From contig JAGAKX010000008.1 of NCBI GenBank assembly GCA_017625435.1, positions 1-58,090 on the forward strand: a stretch of DNA of 58,090 nucleotides, given 5' to 3'. A model generated the notes under the pieces. It saw only the letters and a program-made list of their open reading frames with translations, had not been told where the DNA came from and did not search any database. Of the stretch, positions 45,822 to 53,985 are shown in pieces; position 1 is the stretch's first letter; each line of letters begins with the position of its first letter. Origin of the DNA: Clostridia bacterium (GTDB lineage: Bacteria > Bacillota > Clostridia > Oscillospirales > Acutalibacteraceae). The translations under genes were made by a program, and so were the position numbers.

Positions 45822-47117
45822 ATGAGCCAATACACAGAACTACTAAATATTCAGGCTGAAACGCTGTCACCGGACGATGACGGCTATGAAGAAAGCCTAC
45901 TTGAAGTATCTGCTCTGTTTCGCGGTTTTGATGAAGCATTGACAGCGTTTATCGAGGAGCACGGGTATGAAGGAGATTTGGCTGATACGTCTGCAAAGGC
46001 AAAGTTCATTAGCCAGAAATTTAGACAAGAAAAAATGGAACCACCTCGAAATCTAAAAGGATGGTTTGTGCCTGTAAAAAAATTGGATAGAGAAACGGTA
46101 TTTCAGTTCTGCTTTGCCTTTGGGCTTGGCATAGAAGAAACGAATGATTTTTTTAGATGTGTTCGTTATGATCGCAGCTTTGATTGCCATACTATAAGCG
46201 AGGCTGTTTATTACTTTTGCATGAGGAATGGTCTTTCATACACAGAGGCACAAGAGATTATAGACCGTATTCCCGTGCCCAAAAAAGTAAAAGCAATTCC
46301 CAACCGCGAGGTTCTTTATACCGGAACCATAATTGAATACATAAACGGCATTGACGATAGGGAAAAACTGATACGATACATAAAAGATAATATCAACGAT
46401 TTTCAGTACAACAATGCTACCGCTATTAAATACATCCAAGAGCTTTGGGATGACATTTCTAAAGCTGATGGCTTAGCGGCAAACGAAGGAGCTATCATAG
46501 ATAGAACTCACAATAGATTTGAGGACAAGCATAAAAAACACATAACAGATACCCGTTCTAAAGAAGTGGTTGAAGAAGAAGTTCGCTATCAAGAGCAAGA
46601 AGTTAAACCCTTTGATTATGTAGTTGCTGGTTCGGACGCCTCAACGTGGATTATCTTTTCTCAAATACTCGGTCTGTCGAATTATCAAGAAAACGAGTAT
46701 TCCTCTAAGTATGATCGCTCTCTTACCTCTGTGTTATCGGAAAATAAGTTGTTGCCATTAAAAGCCGACTACTGTTTTCCAAGCAGGCAAAGTATTGATA
46801 AGCTCATTCGTGGAGATTTAGTTGGCGATGATGAAATCATTAGAAAAATGCTGATCTTCCTTGTTTTCTACACCCATTGGGCAAAGCTCATTGTTAGTAA
46901 AAAGGATGTGTTCTATTCGGCAAAAGTATCTGATGCTGAAAGATGTCTGGACACGATAAATGCTCGTCTTTTGGATGCAGGCTATCCGGAACTATATGCT
47001 GGAAATCCTTATGATTGGCTCTTTAAGTGGTCTTTGAACGACGAGCATCCGCTTGAAGCTTTTAGAACATATATGGGTGAAGTTTTTGCGGTAAAGGAAG
47101 AAGATACTGAGGATTGA
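45822..47117 (+). CDS. Uncharacterised 431-residue protein next to the kinase-STAND gene
   Basis: Soluble, helical-looking protein; GAAAGGA ribosome site. No membrane segment or catalytic motif that I recognise. Residues 84-170 (PPRNLKGWFVPVKKLDRET, then FFRCVRYDRSFDCHTISEAVYYFCMRN) look like a compact alpha-helical region with HTH-like stretches, and the linker around 240-265 is highly charged. The C-terminal half (residues 270-420) is rich in aromatic residues. It is 75 bases upstream of the kinase-STAND gene in the same direction and is the best candidate for its partner, possibly a sensor or adaptor. This is inferred from position only. Confidence 0.65.
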   Translation: MSQYTELLNIQAETLSPDDDGYEESLLEVSALFRGFDEALTAFIEEHGYEGDLADTSAKAKFISQKFRQEKMEPPRNLKGWFVPVKKLDRETVFQFCFAFGLGIEETNDFFRCVRYDRSFDCHTISEAVYYFCMRNGLSYTEAQEIIDRIPVPKKVKAIPNREVLYTGTIIEYINGIDDREKLIRYIKDNINDFQYNNATAIKYIQELWDDISKADGLAANEGAIIDRTHNRFEDKHKKHITDTRSKEVVEEEVRYQEQEVKPFDYVVAGSDASTWIIFSQILGLSNYQENEYSSKYDRSLTSVLSENKLLPLKADYCFPSRQSIDKLIRGDLVGDDEIIRKMLIFLVFYTHWAKLIVSKKDVFYSAKVSDAERCLDTINARLLDAGYPELYAGNPYDWLFKWSLNDEHPLEAFRTYMGEVFAVKEEDTED

Positions 47118-47120
47118 TCC

Positions 47121-47138
47121 TGTATTGGCAAAACCAAA
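47121..47138 (+). repeat. Intergenic dyad repeat, copy 1
   Basis: TGTATTGGCAAAACCAAA, with inverted arms TTGG and CCAA around CAAAA. It lies between the 431-residue gene and the kinase-STAND gene. Confidence 0.6.
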
Positions 47139-47192
47139 CTCTAAAAATCATACGCTATAATCAAGTCACAACGACGAAAAGGTGGTGAACAT

Positions 47193-50100
47193 ATGGACCA
47201 TAGAATTGCTTTGAAATCAAATACTCCACTTCGCTTATGCAACGATAGAGGCGAAGCAATTCATTGTGTCATCGAAAACGAAATCGGTCGTGGTGGCTCC
47301 TGCATTGTGTATGAAGCAGTCCGTATAACTGATACCGGTGATAAAACGCTGTACAGAGTAAAGGAGTTTTATCCCTACAAGCTCAATATCTCTCGTGATG
47401 AAAATAACACTCTGACTCCATCAGCCAAAGATGCCGAAGTTTTTAATCAAAGACAGGAGCAGTTTCGTTCTGACTTCTCACGCACAAATCAATTATTCTA
47501 CTCCGATAACAATTATTCTTCGATAACAAATCAGCTCGATGTTTTTAGACAGAACGGCACTTCCTATATTCTGTCCGCTTATTCTTCCAAGAAAACATTA
47601 GCGACATATAAACCGTTAACTCTAAAAGAGTGTGTTACGCTCGTCAAGCAAGTGGCTTATGTCCTGGGCAACATTCATAAACAGGGGTATCTCTACCTGG
47701 ATACCAAGCCCGACAATGTACTTATTGTTGATGGATACCAAAAGCAGGTTCAGCTCTTTGACTTCGATTCGCTTCTTGAATGGAAAGAAGCCCACATAAT
47801 AAGCAAACAGAGCTGCAGCGATATAAGACTTTCTTACTCTAAGGGGTTTGCTCCCATTGAGCTGCAAACCTCAAAAATCAAACGCTTGGGTCCGCACACG
47901 GATGTTTATGGCGTAGGTGCGTTACTGTTCTATCTCTTGTTTGGCTACACACCTACCGCCCCCGATTGTGAGACGGATGCTGTATTTGATTTCACCAAAA
48001 TCCAATATGACTATCGCAAGTGTGATGATAGACTTTTCGGCTCTTTGTCTGATTTCTTCCATAATGCTTTGGCTGTTTATTACGCAGACAGATACTCAAG
48101 TATGCAGAAAGTCGTTGAGCAGTTACAAGAAATCGAAAAGTACGCCGACCTTGTGATACCGAGAATCTATTCCACTCAAATTGCAAAGCCTAAGATTTTC
48201 TATGGGCGTGAGCGTGAGTTTGAAGAATTGGATAGGCTCTTGGCGAACTCCGATTATAATTGCCTGTTTGTCACCGGTATGGGCGGCATCGGCAAAAGTG
48301 CGTTTATCAGAGAATATCTGACACGCCGCCGAGGAAAGTTTGATACGGTTTTGTATGTCCATTACAAAGGCAGTATTGAGGCAACCATATCCAATGACAG
48401 CAACATTGAAATAAATACATTAAGACAGGACGAAGAAACCAAGACCGGCACAAGGTACTTTGACAAGAAGCTCCAGAAGATTTGTGAACTTGTGAGAGGA
48501 ACTTCTTCCGTTTTGGTAATCGACAACTTTACCGGTGATGTCGATGATGATTTGAGGGCACTTCTCTCTACGGAACTAAAGGTTATCCTTTTGAGCCGTA
48601 AGGCTCCCTCTTATCAGAGCTGTCAAGAAATGAATCTCTCTGTAGTTTCAGACTTGAACGCACTTCGTCGCATCTTTGAAGACAACCTTGGTCGTTCTAT
48701 TGAAGATAATGAGCAAGACGGCTTTGAACAGATTTTGAAGCGTGTCGAGGGACATACTCTTGTCCTTGAATTGATTGCAAAGCAGATTGCTAATAGCCAC
48801 ATCACTATTTCGAGTGCAGCATCTTTAACAGATGAGCATGGGTTTTCTGCTATTGCCCCAGAAAAGGTTGATTATGAAAAAGATAACAAACAGACAAGCG
48901 ACACAATCGGAAACATCATTGACGCCCTTTTTGCGGCAAATATGCTTTCTTCAGAAAAGAAAGTCTTGATGAAGATCGCCTCTCTGCTCGGTGACGACGG
49001 AATAGACATCAATTATTTTCAGCAAATTATGCAGCTTGTGTCCAAAGATGATTTGAATGAGCTGATTAAGGACGGTTGGCTGACGATTTCCAGCGATACG
49101 ATTTCTATGCACACTGTAATCCAGGAAGCTGTACATCGTTGGGAATGGACACCGGAGTATGTCAATGCTGCAGAGCAGTTCTTGACATACTTCTATGTGG
49201 AAATCCGTTTGGAGTCCACGAAAAACAACTATCCGAAGAAACTGCGAAAATACATAACTGCTGCCGATGCAGAACTGCCACCGGAGCTGAAAGACAAATG
49301 GATATTCCAGAAGTTGATTGCTTATCGTGACCGCAGCATGAAAAAAATCGACAAGTGGCGTAAAAAGAAGTTCGATGAACAAGGACTTATAGGTAAGGTC
49401 AATCGTGAAAGGTACTCTCGTATCAAAGATGAATCTCCTGCGGACATCGAAAAGTTGACAAAATTGCTTTTCCAAGCAGAAAGTATTATTAAGCAATGTC
49501 AGCGAGAGGAAGTAATTTGTGATACAGACCTATTTATAAACTTGCAGTTTACCGTATTACTCAATATGCCCCGATATAGAGAAGATTTTATTTTCTCAGA
49601 AACAAGTCGGCTTCTTGCTGACAACGCTAAAGCCATTGACTTTGGTGATTATGCAGACTCTATGCATGACATGAGACAAGATGCGGTCGTAATTATGCGG
49701 GTCTATGAACTGGTGTTTTCAATTCATGCCGCCCACGGTGACAAAGAAGCTATGAAGGACTGGCTTGATAGTGCAGACAAAGCATCAAGACATTTCCGAA
49801 AGCAAGAGGCTTATGCCATTTATTATAATATGGTTTCCGATTATTATGATATTCTTCTTGATGGCTCTTACGATACAGAAGATCCCGATAAAGAACTCTT
49901 GCTGAACAAGCTACTTGATGCTATTGAGAAAACGCTTCACTATTCAAAGCGAGGACTTTCTCACGACGGCAATCACTTATATGCAAAGAACATTCTGGCT
50001 AAAGCTACAATTTTAATGCGAAGCGGTCGAGGCACAGAAAAAGAAATTAGTGACCTCATCGACACCGCAAAGAAAATAATCGCAGAAAACACTTCGCAAT

Positions 50101-50546
50101 ATGCCGATGTTCGTCTGCAATACTATTTGGTGTGTGCTTGGTATTTCGCTTTGGTACATGATAGTGCAAAGTCCACGAATGTGTTCGTAAAAGATGCACG
50201 GGAATTGTCGGCCATCATCACGCCAACAGACTTGCAGAAAATCGAGGATGTCATTATCCCATGTGCGAATATTTTCTTCGAGTTGAGTTGTCATGGCAGG
50301 GCTATGGCTCTACTCTACGAGGGAACACGCCTCTGTGCCAAACACGCAAATACAGATTCATACGCTCGCATAAGGCAAGAGCTATGTGACCATCTTTGGC
50401 AAGTTGGAATTGATGCACAGCAATTTGAATTGTGCCAAAAGACTATTGAACTCATAGAGGCTGAAAATGAAGAAATCGTTGACCCCAAAAACAGGGTTGT
50501 CATTCCAGCTGAGGTTCGCAGTATCATATCAGACAAAACAACTTAA
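47193..50546 (+). CDS. Protein kinase - STAND (NB-ARC-like) ATPase - helical repeat protein
   Basis: An 1117-residue multidomain protein. Residues 25-310 are a Ser/Thr kinase: glycine loop GRGGSCIVY (32-40), lysine K57 in YRVKEF, catalytic D170 in YLDTKPDN, metal-binding DFD at 190-192 and GFAPIEL (APE-like). Residues 335-560 form a STAND ATPase: GREREFEELDRLL, P-loop GMGGIGKS (362-369), Walker B LVIDN with D444, and LLSRKAP. From about 600 a winged-helix-like part and then alpha-helical repeats of TPR type run to the end. STAND proteins with C-terminal repeats sense a trigger and oligomerise; bacterial relatives defend against phage. Target and effector are unknown. Confidence 0.88.
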   Translation: MDHRIALKSNTPLRLCNDRGEAIHCVIENEIGRGGSCIVYEAVRITDTGDKTLYRVKEFYPYKLNISRDENNTLTPSAKDAEVFNQRQEQFRSDFSRTNQLFYSDNNYSSITNQLDVFRQNGTSYILSAYSSKKTLATYKPLTLKECVTLVKQVAYVLGNIHKQGYLYLDTKPDNVLIVDGYQKQVQLFDFDSLLEWKEAHIISKQSCSDIRLSYSKGFAPIELQTSKIKRLGPHTDVYGVGALLFYLLFGYTPTAPDCETDAVFDFTKIQYDYRKCDDRLFGSLSDFFHNALAVYYADRYSSMQKVVEQLQEIEKYADLVIPRIYSTQIAKPKIFYGREREFEELDRLLANSDYNCLFVTGMGGIGKSAFIREYLTRRRGKFDTVLYVHYKGSIEATISNDSNIEINTLRQDEETKTGTRYFDKKLQKICELVRGTSSVLVIDNFTGDVDDDLRALLSTELKVILLSRKAPSYQSCQEMNLSVVSDLNALRRIFEDNLGRSIEDNEQDGFEQILKRVEGHTLVLELIAKQIANSHITISSAASLTDEHGFSAIAPEKVDYEKDNKQTSDTIGNIIDALFAANMLSSEKKVLMKIASLLGDDGIDINYFQQIMQLVSKDDLNELIKDGWLTISSDTISMHTVIQEAVHRWEWTPEYVNAAEQFLTYFYVEIRLESTKNNYPKKLRKYITAADAELPPELKDKWIFQKLIAYRDRSMKKIDKWRKKKFDEQGLIGKVNRERYSRIKDESPADIEKLTKLLFQAESIIKQCQREEVICDTDLFINLQFTVLLNMPRYREDFIFSETSRLLADNAKAIDFGDYADSMHDMRQDAVVIMRVYELVFSIHAAHGDKEAMKDWLDSADKASRHFRKQEAYAIYYNMVSDYYDILLDGSYDTEDPDKELLLNKLLDAIEKTLHYSKRGLSHDGNHLYAKNILAKATILMRSGRGTEKEISDLIDTAKKIIAENTSQYADVRLQYYLVCAWYFALVHDSAKSTNVFVKDARELSAIITPTDLQKIEDVIIPCANIFFELSCHGRAMALLYEGTRLCAKHANTDSYARIRQELCDHLWQVGIDAQQFELCQKTIELIEAENEEIVDPKNRVVIPAEVRSIISDKTT

Positions 50547-50562
50547 TACTTCTCAAAACACG

Positions 50563-50597
50563 AGAGCTTGGACTGTTAGCGTCCAGGCTCTTTTGTT
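50563..50597 (+). terminator. Intrinsic terminator of the kinase-STAND gene
   Basis: AGAGCTTGGAC (50563-50573) with GTCCAGGCTCT (50581-50591), one G-T wobble, then TTTGTTTT. Confidence 0.8.
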
Positions 50598-50598
50598 T

Positions 50599-50616
50599 TG
50601 CATTGGCAAAACCAAA
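50599..50616 (+). repeat. Intergenic dyad repeat, copy 2
   Basis: TGCATTGGCAAAACCAAA, differing from copy 1 (47121) at one base. It is placed just after the kinase-STAND terminator. Confidence 0.6.
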
Positions 50617-50690
50617 TATAAAAAATCGGGTGTTATCCTTTTATCGTAGCAAGGAGATAGCCGGCGACAATCCCCCTTAGAAAACCAACC

Positions 50691-50708
50691 TGCACTCACA
50701 AAACCAGA
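50691..50708 (+). repeat. Intergenic dyad repeat, diverged copy 3
   Basis: TGCACTCACAAAACCAGA keeps 14 of 18 bases of copy 2 and stands 74 bases before the NERD gene. Confidence 0.35.
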
Positions 50709-50764
50709 TATGAAAATGCCCGTGCTAAACTTTAGACAGTTCAAAAGAAGGAAGGAGAACACAA

Positions 50765-51802
50765 ATGAATACCAACAGAATGAGCCAGATTATCGAAAGC
50801 CTTAACGGGCTGGGAACCAAGCAGAACACCATGTACACCAACCAGGAAATCATAGACCATCTGACAGAACTGCAGGGGGCTATGGCGAGAGGTGTCTTTG
50901 AAAAGACCCACGCCGAAAACCTCCGTGACCGAGACATTATGATTCACTTTGAGGCTCTTGCCAAAGAGTACGGTCTGGACGAAAGCAATACGTACATCCG
51001 CTTCAAATCCAACATGAGTGAGCTTGGCTACACCATTGGCAGCTTCATCAAGGGTATGAACGGTGAGCGAATTGCCAAGCGAGCTTTGAAGCTCCTCTCC
51101 TATGACAAGGGTATCCGCATCCTCTACAATGTTCAGCTTGAGGATGAAGATGCCCAGGCAGAATACGATGCCATCGTAATCACCCCTTACGGAATGTTCG
51201 TGGTCGAAGTGAAAAATTGGGGAGCTTCTATGACAATTTCTCCTAATGGTCTTCTCACCCGAAACGATGACAGCAGCATCGTTTACGATCTCCCTGGTCG
51301 TATGAGTGTTAAGGAAGCTCTGTTGAGAGAGCACCTGCAGGAACTCTTTCCGAAGGACTATCACAATATGCTTCTGCTTTCCAACGAGCGAGCGCAGGTG
51401 CAGGACAACTACCATCAGATTTCCATAAGCTGCGGAGGCGGTATCTCTTACGAAATCAAATCCTACGGTAAATGCGGAAACACCTTGACCGAGGAACAGG
51501 TCGTCCAAATCGCTGATACCATTCTTGCCAACCACAAGGAGCAGCGTGCTCTCTGCAGCGTGAAGTGCGAGGAGATCATCGCAGACTATGCCAAGCTAAT
51601 GGTTCAGATTGAAGCGGCATCCAACGGAACGGTTGAAGAATACTCTGAACCCGAAGCTCCGGTACTGGAGGAAGTATTTAAGGCGAATGTTCTGAAAGAA
51701 CGCCCTTGGTTCAAGCGTGTTGATTGGGGCAGTGTAGCTGCAGGTTTTGCCGCTATCATTATCCCTGGCTTGGTAACTGCTGTTGTAACTCATAAACGCT
51801 AA
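50765..51802 (+). CDS. NERD-domain nuclease-like protein, C-terminal membrane helix
   Basis: A 345-residue protein. The nuclease-related NERD domain spans residues 97-215 and contains the PD-(D/E)XK-like set E133/D135 (EYDAIVI) and E148-V-K150 (FVVEVKNWGA), predicted to cut DNA or RNA. The C-terminal 25 residues form a hydrophobic helix (GSVAAGFAAIIIPGLVTAVV), so the protein may sit at the membrane. The start is ATG 50765, with AAGGAAGGAGA upstream. It is separated from the kinase-STAND gene by a terminator, so it probably has its own transcript with the next genes. NERD proteins are frequent in defence islands. Confidence 0.85.
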   Translation: MNTNRMSQIIESLNGLGTKQNTMYTNQEIIDHLTELQGAMARGVFEKTHAENLRDRDIMIHFEALAKEYGLDESNTYIRFKSNMSELGYTIGSFIKGMNGERIAKRALKLLSYDKGIRILYNVQLEDEDAQAEYDAIVITPYGMFVVEVKNWGASMTISPNGLLTRNDDSSIVYDLPGRMSVKEALLREHLQELFPKDYHNMLLLSNERAQVQDNYHQISISCGGGISYEIKSYGKCGNTLTEEQVVQIADTILANHKEQRALCSVKCEEIIADYAKLMVQIEAASNGTVEEYSEPEAPVLEEVFKANVLKERPWFKRVDWGSVAAGFAAIIIPGLVTAVVTHKR

Positions 51803-51815
51803 GGAGGTATTGAAC

Positions 51816-52148
51816 ATGAGTATCTACAAACCCGGAAGACCGAACAAGTACAACCCCTCGACTGGATGCGGCTTTAAGCCGCCATCCAGCCCCGGAGAAT
51901 ATCGCTTGAGAGATAGCTCCGGCACGCTTTGTTACATTGGCGAGACCTGTAACTTAAATCGGAGAACCAACGAGCACATCCGAAGCGGAAAACTCTCAGA
52001 AGGTGGAACCGTGGAGTACAAGATTGCCGACGGTCGGTCTTCATCTGCTACACGCAGAGAGCATGAACGCATGAAAATTTCACAGCACAATCCTATTCTG
52101 AATCGTTCGTCTGGTGGCGAGGGTCGAATAGCAAGTAAACACAGATGA
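51816..52148 (+). CDS. Small GIY-YIG nuclease-like protein
   Basis: A 110-residue protein with the GIY-YIG core in slightly altered form: GEY at 27-29, CYIGET at 39-44, arginines at R49/R50, and an Arg/Glu-rich helix (SSATRREHERMKISQH) that could supply the catalytic Glu. The N-terminal 25 residues are Pro/Gly/Asn-rich. It would be a DNA-cleaving enzyme if active. I chose ATG 51816, 9 bases after AAGGAGG. It follows the NERD gene by 13 bases and likely shares its transcript. Confidence 0.75.
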   Translation: MSIYKPGRPNKYNPSTGCGFKPPSSPGEYRLRDSSGTLCYIGETCNLNRRTNEHIRSGKLSEGGTVEYKIADGRSSSATRREHERMKISQHNPILNRSSGGEGRIASKHR

Positions 52149-52165
52149 GTTCGGAGGTGGATTGT

Positions 52166-52351
52166 GTGGCGAAAAGCAAGTGGGTTTCATTTTGGCTCTG
52201 CTTATTTTTCGGAATATTTGGAGCACACAAGTTTTACGAAGGGAGGGTTCTTTTAGGTATCGTTTATCTTTGTACACTCGGTCTTGCCGGTGTAGGGGTA
52301 ATCATTGATTTGGTTATTCTGTTGTTTAAGCCCAATCCGTACTACCCGTAA
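52166..52351 (+). CDS. TM2-domain small membrane protein
   Basis: A 61-residue protein with two membrane helices, GAHKFYEGR in the turn and DLVILLFKPNPYYP at the end, the TM2 signature. I prefer GTG 52166, 8 bases after CGGAGG, which gives MAKSKWVSFW; ATG 52145 is in frame and overlaps the GIY-YIG gene stop (ATGA). TM2 proteins occur next to many defence and toxin genes. The role here is unknown. Confidence 0.8.
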   Translation: MAKSKWVSFWLCLFFGIFGAHKFYEGRVLLGIVYLCTLGLAGVGVIIDLVILLFKPNPYYP

Positions 52352-52378
52352 TGGTAGGAAAATCGAAAGGAGAAGTTT

Positions 52379-52756
52379 ATGGGAAATAACGCATTGGTAA
52401 GTCAAGTCCTTGAAACAAGTGCGAGTCGTGCTCCAGACATGACACACGCCTTGTGTTCTTTGGGAGGTGGCGATATGGGAGCAGGGATCGTTACTCTATG
52501 GAATGCCGGGCAAAGAAACGGCATGATTAAAGGAGCTTCAATCACAACATTGATTTTCTCCCTCGGAATTAGTGTTGGCGTGGTGCTCCTGCACAGACAT
52601 CACGAAAACAGGCTCGATAAAGTTGAGCGAAAAACGGCTGATGCGTGTCTGGAGTTTGCAACATCCGTTTATGAACAGCGGTACAAAAAATGTACCGGTT
52701 CGCAAGTAACAGAGGAATATGCCACATCTGTTGCTGAAGAAAATTCTAATATTTGA
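52379..52756 (+). CDS. Small membrane protein of unknown function
   Basis: A 125-residue protein with one membrane helix (about 53-72, SITTLIFSLGISVGVVLL), a Gly-rich front (LGGGDMGAGIV) and a charged helical tail. AAGGAGAAG ribosome site. No family recognised. It lies between the TM2 and the acidic protein genes and is probably in the same transcript as the NERD gene. Confidence 0.65.
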   Translation: MGNNALVSQVLETSASRAPDMTHALCSLGGGDMGAGIVTLWNAGQRNGMIKGASITTLIFSLGISVGVVLLHRHHENRLDKVERKTADACLEFATSVYEQRYKKCTGSQVTEEYATSVAEENSNI

Positions 52757-52769
52757 GGAGGAAAAACAA

Positions 52770-52982
52770 ATGGCAAAGTACAAAATTATTTTTGATGGCG
52801 AAGAACAGGACGAGGTGTTCAGCACCGAGGAAGCGGCAGAGGAATACGCTCTGTATCTTTGTTCCTGCACTCGTGAGGGCGCAGAAATTCTCCATATGTC
52901 CAATCCTGGCGACTACGATTACGATGAAGATTCCTTCGAAGATCCGGAATATGAAATCGTAGAGCTTGATGACGAAGATTGA
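52770..52982 (+). CDS. Very acidic small protein, unknown function
   Basis: A 70-residue protein starting MAKYKIIFDGEEQDEVF. More than a third of the residues are Asp or Glu, with a C-terminal run DYDYDEDSFEDPEYEIVE. The start is ATG 52770, behind GAGGAGG. Such composition is seen in DNA-mimic anti-restriction proteins and in some antitoxins, but I see no homology to either. It is also compatible with a plain regulatory protein. Confidence 0.7.
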   Translation: MAKYKIIFDGEEQDEVFSTEEAAEEYALYLCSCTREGAEILHMSNPGDYDYDEDSFEDPEYEIVELDDED

Positions 52983-52990
52983 GTTGGTAA

Positions 52991-53016
52991 AGGACGAGGG
53001 TATTCGCCCTCGTCCT
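52991..53016 (+). other. Perfect 10-bp hairpin before the lipoprotein-XRE gene
   Basis: AGGACGAGGG (52991-53000) and CCCTCGTCCT (53007-53016) with a 6-base loop. There is no T tract, so it may be an mRNA processing or stabilising structure, not a terminator. It begins 8 bases after the acidic protein's stop codon. Confidence 0.55.
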
Positions 53017-53034
53017 ACCAGAAAGGAAAACGAA

Positions 53035-53985
53035 ATGAAAAAAATTATTTCTTTGATATTGATACTCTGCTGCATAATGTCACTTGTAGCTTGCGGCAAT
53101 ACCGATGTTGAACCCGGAGAAACTACGTCAAATCAAGAGCAGACCGACAACAGCGGTTCCGAGGTCAAACCCTCTGAGAAGCCCGAACAATCCGATGAGA
53201 AGTTGGGCACTTTCAGTAAAAGCGCAACACTCGCTGAAACTGTGATGGTTGACGAAGACGGCGTAAAGATTACCGCAACAGGATTGAATTACACGAACTA
53301 CTCCGTGGAATTAGAACTCACTATTGAGAATAATTGCGGAAAGGACTTATCTTTCATTAGTGGCTCGGTGGGATATAGCTGTAATTCCATAAACGGGTAC
53401 ATGGTGAGCGATGGCTATTTGAACTGTGATGTAACAAACGGTAAGAAGGCAAATGACTCCATCAGCTTTAGCTATGACGGACTTATGCTGTACGGTATCA
53501 ACGAGATTGCCGATATAGAGATTGGATTTGATATATCGGACAATGACTACAACCATACATACTCCGGTCCCCGACAAGTGAAGACCTCGGCGTTTGATGC
53601 TCACAACTACAGCAAGAATTACTACCAAGAAACAATTATAAGCCGTGCTGCTATGAACACCTATGCAAGGTTATCTCAAAGTAAGATAGGGCAGTTGGTT
53701 GGCGTTCCTCAATCCAGTATCTATCGCTATGAACAAGGACAATCAACGCCATCCCCCAAAACATTCCGTTGGTATGCGGACTATTTTGATGTCTCCCTTG
53801 ATTATCTCTTTGGAAGAACTGATGATCCACACGGAGCACAATATGGATGTAGACCAAAATATGAAACGCTTAATCCTGAAATGGAAAAATTCGTAGAGAT
53901 GTGTTTTGATCCAAATTCCAGAATGAATGAGCGATTGAAAGAAACGCTTTTAGCAATGCTGACAGAGGAGGTGAAATCCGAATGA
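53035..53985 (+). CDS. Chimeric protein: lipoprotein joined to XRE-family HTH
   Basis: A 316-residue frame with two unrelated parts. Residues 1-205 form a lipoprotein: signal peptide with lipobox LVAC (Cys20), a Ser/Glu linker, and a beta-rich domain ending SKNYYQ. From about residue 208 the text is a cytoplasmic-type XRE regulator: SQSKIGQLVGVPQSSIYRYEQG followed by YADYFDVSLDYLFGRTDDP. One protein cannot be both exported and bound to DNA, so this is probably a deletion fusion of two genes, and it may use an internal start (for example ATG 53656) for the HTH part. Its TGA overlaps the next gene's ATG (ATGA). Confidence 0.75.
   Translation: MKKIISLILILCCIMSLVACGNTDVEPGETTSNQEQTDNSGSEVKPSEKPEQSDEKLGTFSKSATLAETVMVDEDGVKITATGLNYTNYSVELELTIENNCGKDLSFISGSVGYSCNSINGYMVSDGYLNCDVTNGKKANDSISFSYDGLMLYGINEIADIEIGFDISDNDYNHTYSGPRQVKTSAFDAHNYSKNYYQETIISRAAMNTYARLSQSKIGQLVGVPQSSIYRYEQGQSTPSPKTFRWYADYFDVSLDYLFGRTDDPHGAQYGCRPKYETLNPEMEKFVEMCFDPNSRMNERLKETLLAMLTEEVKSE

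Noticed and set aside
50741..51535. A 264-codon open frame on the minus strand
   Set aside because: It lies antisense to the NERD gene and has no ribosome site or recognisable motif.
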